A DNA stretch of 17,425 nucleotides from positions 1 to 17,425 of the forward strand of contig CAJMLK010000058.1 of NCBI GenBank assembly GCA_905214305.1, given 5' to 3'. The position numbers and the translations under genes are program-made. Under the pieces are notes generated by a model. It was not told the origin of the DNA and ran no database searches. It saw only the letters and a program-made list of their open reading frames with translations. This DNA comes from an uncultured bacterium. Lineage in GTDB: Bacteria > Desulfobacterota > Desulfovibrionia > Desulfovibrionales > Desulfovibrionaceae. This document shows positions 14,562 through 17,425 of the stretch, in pieces. Within the stretch, counting starts at the first letter, position 1; every line of letters begins with the position of its first letter.

Positions 14562-14788
14562 TATGCCACCACACGCCCCAAAGGAGCGCCACTGTACGAG
14601 ACCTGGAGCGGAAAAAGCTGGAAGTCACGAATTTTGTTTGAATAAAAGATGAGTTGGAAACTTACTCTTCAAAGATAGTAGTCTAAATGTGCTGAAGAGT
14701 CCAGCCGAAAAAGCAAAAAAAGCACAGGGCTTGGCTGTTGGTTGCCTTGATGGGCCGCTTACAGCAAAACAGCGCAACATTTACGGAT
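14562..14788. other. leader of carD
   Basis: No gene is supported. It is A/T-rich between 14630 and 14720 and presumably holds the carD promoter, but I find no well-spaced -35/-10 pair. Confidence 0.4.
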
Positions 14789-15050
14789 CAGAGCAATCTC
14801 AAAGTGAAATTGCTCTGGTGGCAGCTTGAACAGTCGCCCGCCGTCAGGGTGCGCATGCAGCTGCAGCCGCTGCCCAAGGGAGCGGATGCTTCAGGCCCTG
14901 TAACGCAGGAAACTGTACTTGCGGCATCATGTGTAACGATCCGCCTGTTTCCACACAATCACTGTCGCCATTCATAAGGCTCGCAGGCTCGTCAACGACT
15001 GCCGCGAACACAGCAGGGCTATCTGTCTGCGCTGCACACGGCATTCACTA
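14789..15050 (+). repeat. dispersed repeat, copy 3, with its short stem-loop
   Basis: It aligns directly with copy 1 (7458-7762), with identical blocks at 14946-14973 and AAGGCTCGCAGGCTCGTCA after it. Its left end is a perfect 9-bp stem-loop, CAGAGCAAT (14789-14797) with ATTGCTCTG (14809-14817). The frame shared by the other copies starts (MQLQPLPKGADASGPVTQETVLAA) but is broken by a one-base deletion near 14928, after which it ends. It lies upstream of carD and downstream of pth. The right boundary is uncertain because similarity fades after about 15030. Confidence 0.8.
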
Positions 15051-15111
15051 ACGCCTCTGCTCTCTGTATGCCTGAACATATAGCATGAAAAGTTCATGCC
15101 GTCACGCCCGA

Positions 15112-15825
15112 TTACATTTTGTCTTGTTTTTGTGCACAGGCCGAGGTTTCAGGGCTGCCGGGCCGCGCTTCATCGCCGGCGGTTGTGCTGTTCGGCTTGC
15201 TGACGGGCTTGCTGACGGGCTTGCGCGGTCTGGCGGTTTTTCCTGCTGTGCGTACGGCGCTGTCCAGCCCCTTCTCTGCAAAGGTGAACAGAACATCCAG
15301 TGCTGTCGGCAGGCTGCGTTCAAGGTTTTCAGCGTCTTCGCCCTGGGGGCGCCCCAGAACCCAGTTGGTCACGTCTCCCTTATGCGGAGGACGGCCGATG
15401 CCCATGCGCAGGCGGTAAAAATCCGGCGTGCCGAGAAGTTCGGTTATGGACTTCAGGCCGTTGTGTCCGGCATTGCCTCCGCCGAACTTGAAACGCAGTT
15501 CACCGGGCGAAATGTCCAGTTCGTCGTGAGCCACCACAAGGTCCTGTGGTTTGAGCTTGTGCCAGGCCAGCAGGGGCTGCACGCACTGTCCGCTGAGGTT
15601 CATGAACGTTTGCGGTTTGGCGGCCAGCCAGCTGCCCCCAAGGCGCGGCAGCCGCACTCGCCACAACTGGCAGGCAAATTTGCCGCCGTTCATTTCGTCC
15701 ACAACGCCGTGGCGGCGGCCGAAGTCCACAAGGGCGTCCACCAGAGCGAAGCCGCAGTTGTGCCGTGTGCCTTCATAGCGTGCGCCCGGATTGCCCAGAC
15801 CCACCAGAACGCCATTATAATCCAT
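15112..15825 (-). CDS. pth: peptidyl-tRNA hydrolase with C-terminal extension
   Basis: Encodes 237 residues from the ATG at 15825, which has GGGAGG eight bases upstream and begins at the conserved MDYNGVLVGLGNPG. The enzyme frees tRNA from peptidyl-tRNA that has dropped off ribosomes. Active-site residues are all present: Asn12 (GLGNPG), His22 (TRHNCG), Asn76 (FMNLSG), Asp101 (AHDELD) and Asn122 (GNAGHNG). The catalytic domain ends near residue 190, the normal length. Beyond it is a tail of about 47 residues, basic and low in complexity, containing KPVSKPVSKP, encoded by a short tandem DNA repeat near 15194-15222. The start overlaps the upstream hydrolase gene by 11 bases, so the two are co-transcribed and probably translationally coupled. 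Confidence 0.96.
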   Translation of the reverse strand: MDYNGVLVGLGNPGARYEGTRHNCGFALVDALVDFGRRHGVVDEMNGGKFACQLWRVRLPRLGGSWLAAKPQTFMNLSGQCVQPLLAWHKLKPQDLVVAHDELDISPGELRFKFGGGNAGHNGLKSITELLGTPDFYRLRMGIGRPPHKGDVTNWVLGRPQGEDAENLERSLPTALDVLFTFAEKGLDSAVRTAGKTARPRKPVSKPVSKPNSTTAGDEARPGSPETSACAQKQDKM

Positions 15826-16729
15826 AAGCTGCGCCTCCCAGCGCGTGACGTGTTTTTTCCAGACGCAGGGGAAGCCCCAGACCGGCGCAGGCAGCGGCCG
15901 CATGCCGTGCCACATGGTGGCACAGGGCAGGGTTCATGGCGGCCAGATGGCCCCCGCCGGGCAGCCAGACAAGTTTTTTCTGCGGTGCGCGTAGCTGCTC
16001 AAAGGTGTTTTGAATCAGGAGCGGAGTGAACAGGGCATCATTGACCGCGCTGAAAAAATACAGGGGACAGTGCATCTGCTCGTTTATGGAGGCAGAGAGA
16101 AGGCTGGACAGATAGGCCAGCGGATAGCTCATGCGGCACTGCTTTCTGTTGTAAACGATGCGTCGCGCCCCGGCCACAATGCGTCGTACGGAAAGGTACG
16201 ACTGCAAGGGCATGGGCAGGCGCGGCAGCCAGCGGGCCAGAGCGCGCAGAACGTCCGTAAAATTCTGCCTGTTGCCACTCCAGCGGCGAAAAATTGTCAG
16301 GTCCATAACCTGATCGTTTTGCGGCAGGATCCCGGTAATGGGAAAGGCCGCCATGAGCTTCTGCGAGGCCGCGGCGTGCGCCAGAGCAAGAATGCCGCCC
16401 TGACTGTGACCGCAAACCGCGATGTGGCTGTGCCCCCGTTTACGCAACCACTGTTCCGCAGCCAGTGTGTCCCGCACGAGGTCGTCAAAGGTAAAGCCCG
16501 TCCAGTGGCTGTTGCGCCCATGCCCGGTGAAGTGCAGGGCCGCAACGCCAAAACCCGCTTCATGCAGGGCGGAAATAAGCGGCCTGTACTGCAAGGGCGA
16601 GAGCATGGTTCCCGGATAAAACAGCATGACCCCGGCCCGGGGCTTGGGCCACATCTCCAGGCTTGCTCTGCTGCCCAGGGGGCGCAGGGAATGATAGGTC
16701 ACGTCGTGGTGCGGCATATTCGGGAGCAT
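15815..16729 (-). CDS. alpha/beta hydrolase (serine aminopeptidase S33 / lysophospholipase-like)
   Basis: Encodes 304 residues from the ATG at 16729. This start is uncertain: no ribosome binding site is clear, an ATG four codons later is possible, and a GTG at 16825 would add 32 residues. The fold marks are GVMLFYPGTMLSPLQYRPLISALHEAGFGVAALHFTGHGRN (33-73), then GHSQGG (107-112) with nucleophile Ser109, FFSAVNDALFTP (225-236) with acid Asp231, and GGGHLAAMNP (258-267) with His261, a complete catalytic triad. It probably hydrolyses an ester or lipid in the cytoplasm; the substrate is not evident. The end overlaps pth by 11 bases. It separates rplY from pth, which are usually adjacent, so it looks like an addition to that cluster. 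Confidence 0.85.
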   Translation of the reverse strand: MLPNMPHHDVTYHSLRPLGSRASLEMWPKPRAGVMLFYPGTMLSPLQYRPLISALHEAGFGVAALHFTGHGRNSHWTGFTFDDLVRDTLAAEQWLRKRGHSHIAVCGHSQGGILALAHAAASQKLMAAFPITGILPQNDQVMDLTIFRRWSGNRQNFTDVLRALARWLPRLPMPLQSYLSVRRIVAGARRIVYNRKQCRMSYPLAYLSSLLSASINEQMHCPLYFFSAVNDALFTPLLIQNTFEQLRAPQKKLVWLPGGGHLAAMNPALCHHVARHAAAACAGLGLPLRLEKTRHALGGAAYGL

Positions 16730-16867
16730 GGCATTTTTGAAAGTAAAAACAATGAAAACCAGCAAGGCGCGCGTACCGGCGCTTCGGCGCTCAGGTGTGT
16801 TGCGCGTGTACCGGGCGGCAACCACCCGCTCAGGCGGCTACAGAACCTTTTCGTGCAATTGGGTGGC

Positions 16868-16896
16868 AGTTTACCTTTGAGAATATATATTTTCAA
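16868..16896 (-). promoter_or_regulatory. promoter of the hydrolase-pth unit, with a palindromic spacer
   Basis: On the minus strand TTGAAA (16896-16891, five of six) is followed after 17 bases by TAAACT (16873-16868, four of six). The -35 and spacer contain an almost perfect 20-base palindrome (16877-16896, one mismatched pair), a possible operator. If this promoter is used, the hydrolase start lies at or below about 16860, which allows both the GTG at 16825 and the ATG at 16729. The rest of 16897-17114 shows nothing recognisable except GGCCGG/CCGGCC at 17072-17095. Confidence 0.5.
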
Positions 16897-17114
16897 GGTG
16901 TTGAGCGCGTGATTGTCGTCTGGCAACACAAATGCATGATGCTGCGCCGTGATCCGCGCATTTTCAGAAAAAACTGAAGCAGGGCCTGCGCGATGGGGCG
17001 GGCATGGGATCAGGCAGACGCCAGAACGGGTGCTGGTGAAGCTGCCTGAGCGTAAGCCGCTCCAAAAAGGAGGCCGGCTCCGTGAGGAACCGGCCATAAA
17101 TGCTTGTAAACAGC

Positions 17115-17134
17115 CCGGCAGACTTCTCTGCCGG
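17115..17134 (-). terminator. hairpin after bL25, possible terminator
   Basis: CCGGCAGA (17115-17122) pairs with TCTGCCGG (17127-17134) around a four-base loop, 13 bases past the rplY stop. On the minus strand it runs into GCTGTTTAC, a poor T-run. A further G/C-rich hairpin follows at 17072-17095. Termination is plausible but not certain, and readthrough into the hydrolase-pth unit is possible. Confidence 0.45.
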
Positions 17135-17146
17135 CCGAAAGCCGGA

Positions 17147-17425
17147 TTAGCCTTCCTGGCCTTCGCCTTCGGCGTCGTCCTTGCTCTTGGAGATGACGGT
17201 CACGAGCGCGTAGTTCTGATCATATTCGGCGCGCACGTTTTCGGGCAGCTTGAGGTCGCCCACGCTGATGGTGTCGTTGATGCCCATGTCGGTCACGTCA
17301 ACAACGATCTTCTGGGGCATGCTCAGCGGCTTGCTGGTGAGGCGCACCATTTCACGGTAGGTTTCAAGCACACCGCCCAGCTTCACGCCGCGCGAGGTTC
17401 CCACGAATTCCACGGGCACGTCAAC
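17147..17425 (-). CDS. rplY: 50S ribosomal protein bL25 (Ctc family), C-terminal part
   Basis: The frame is open through the right edge of the window, so the N-terminal part, which holds the 5S rRNA-binding domain, is missing; the 93 residues seen start VDVPVEFVGTSRGVKLGGVLE. The sequence SRGVKLGGVLETYREMVRLTSKPLSMPQKIVVDVTDMGINDTISVGDLKLPENVRAEYDQNYALVTV is the C-terminal beta domain of long bL25/Ctc proteins. An acidic tail, KSKDDAEGEGQEG, follows. Long bL25 proteins of about 190-200 residues bind 5S rRNA in the large ribosomal subunit. Its neighbour downstream is the alpha/beta hydrolase, then pth. Confidence 0.95.
   Translation of the reverse strand, partial: VDVPVEFVGTSRGVKLGGVLETYREMVRLTSKPLSMPQKIVVDVTDMGINDTISVGDLKLPENVRAEYDQNYALVTVISKSKDDAEGEGQEG

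Noticed and set aside
16795..16977. A plus-strand frame contains ENIYFQG, resembling a TEV protease site.
   Set aside because: The frame is antisense to a promoter region, has no ribosome binding site or protein character, and the match comes from an A/T-rich palindrome. It is coincidence, not an engineered tag.
1..17425. CRISPR array.
   Set aside because: The repeats seen are dispersed or a single tandem pair; there are no regularly spaced direct repeats with unique spacers and no cas genes.

Overview
The window looks like chromosomal DNA from a sulfate-reducing deltaproteobacterium of the Desulfovibrio group. The evidence is family-level. The right-hand gene order, bL25 (rplY), pth, carD, rho on one strand, is one I recall from Desulfovibrio genomes. 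The coding DNA is moderately GC-rich, and the other gene products (DUF4198 protein, CinA, class I cytochrome c, ExbB/ExbD/TonB) suit such an organism. No phage, plasmid, CRISPR or transposase gene was seen.

Layout. 1-390: no gene, several perfect stem-loops. 391-1929 (minus): a secreted DUF4198 protein and a small secreted protein of unknown function, separated by a strong terminator. 2212-5041: metY (minus, sulfur assimilation into homocysteine) divergent from cinA (plus). 5042-5440: a gene-free stretch full of direct and inverted repeats. 5441-7258 (minus): a GTG-started NhaD/ArsB-type ion antiporter followed by a PII-like protein with no tyrosine in its T-loop region. 7259-8183: about 925 bases without a convincing gene, holding copy 1 of a dispersed repeat. 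8184-10028 (minus): exbB-exbD-tonB, tightly coupled, behind a near-consensus promoter and a possible Fur box. 10513-10588 (minus): tRNA-Val(UAC) with its own promoter and terminator. 10748-11497 (plus): a secreted endonuclease I. 11566-11912: repeat copy 2 abutting a 26-bp perfect hairpin. 11924-12235 (minus): a small periplasmic cytochrome c. 12451-13746 (minus): rho, with promoter and intrinsic terminator. 14046-14561 (minus): carD. 14789-15050: repeat copy 3. 15112-16729 (minus): pth, overlapped at its start by the end of an alpha/beta hydrolase gene. 17147-17425 (minus): the C-terminal part of ribosomal protein bL25, cut by the window edge.

How they work together. The right side is core information processing (ribosomal protein, peptidyl-tRNA recycling, RNA polymerase-binding CarD, transcription termination) with one extra gene, the hydrolase, inserted between rplY and pth. 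The middle is an energy transducer for outer-membrane uptake, probably iron-regulated. The antiporter and PII-like gene form a two-gene unit in which the PII-like protein is likely to gate or sense for the transporter.

The least explained material is non-coding: a family of about 270-300-bp repeats present three times in intergenic gaps, often carrying at one end a short stem-loop whose loop reads TCAA(A/C)GTGAA. The same stem-loop also occurs alone elsewhere in the window.
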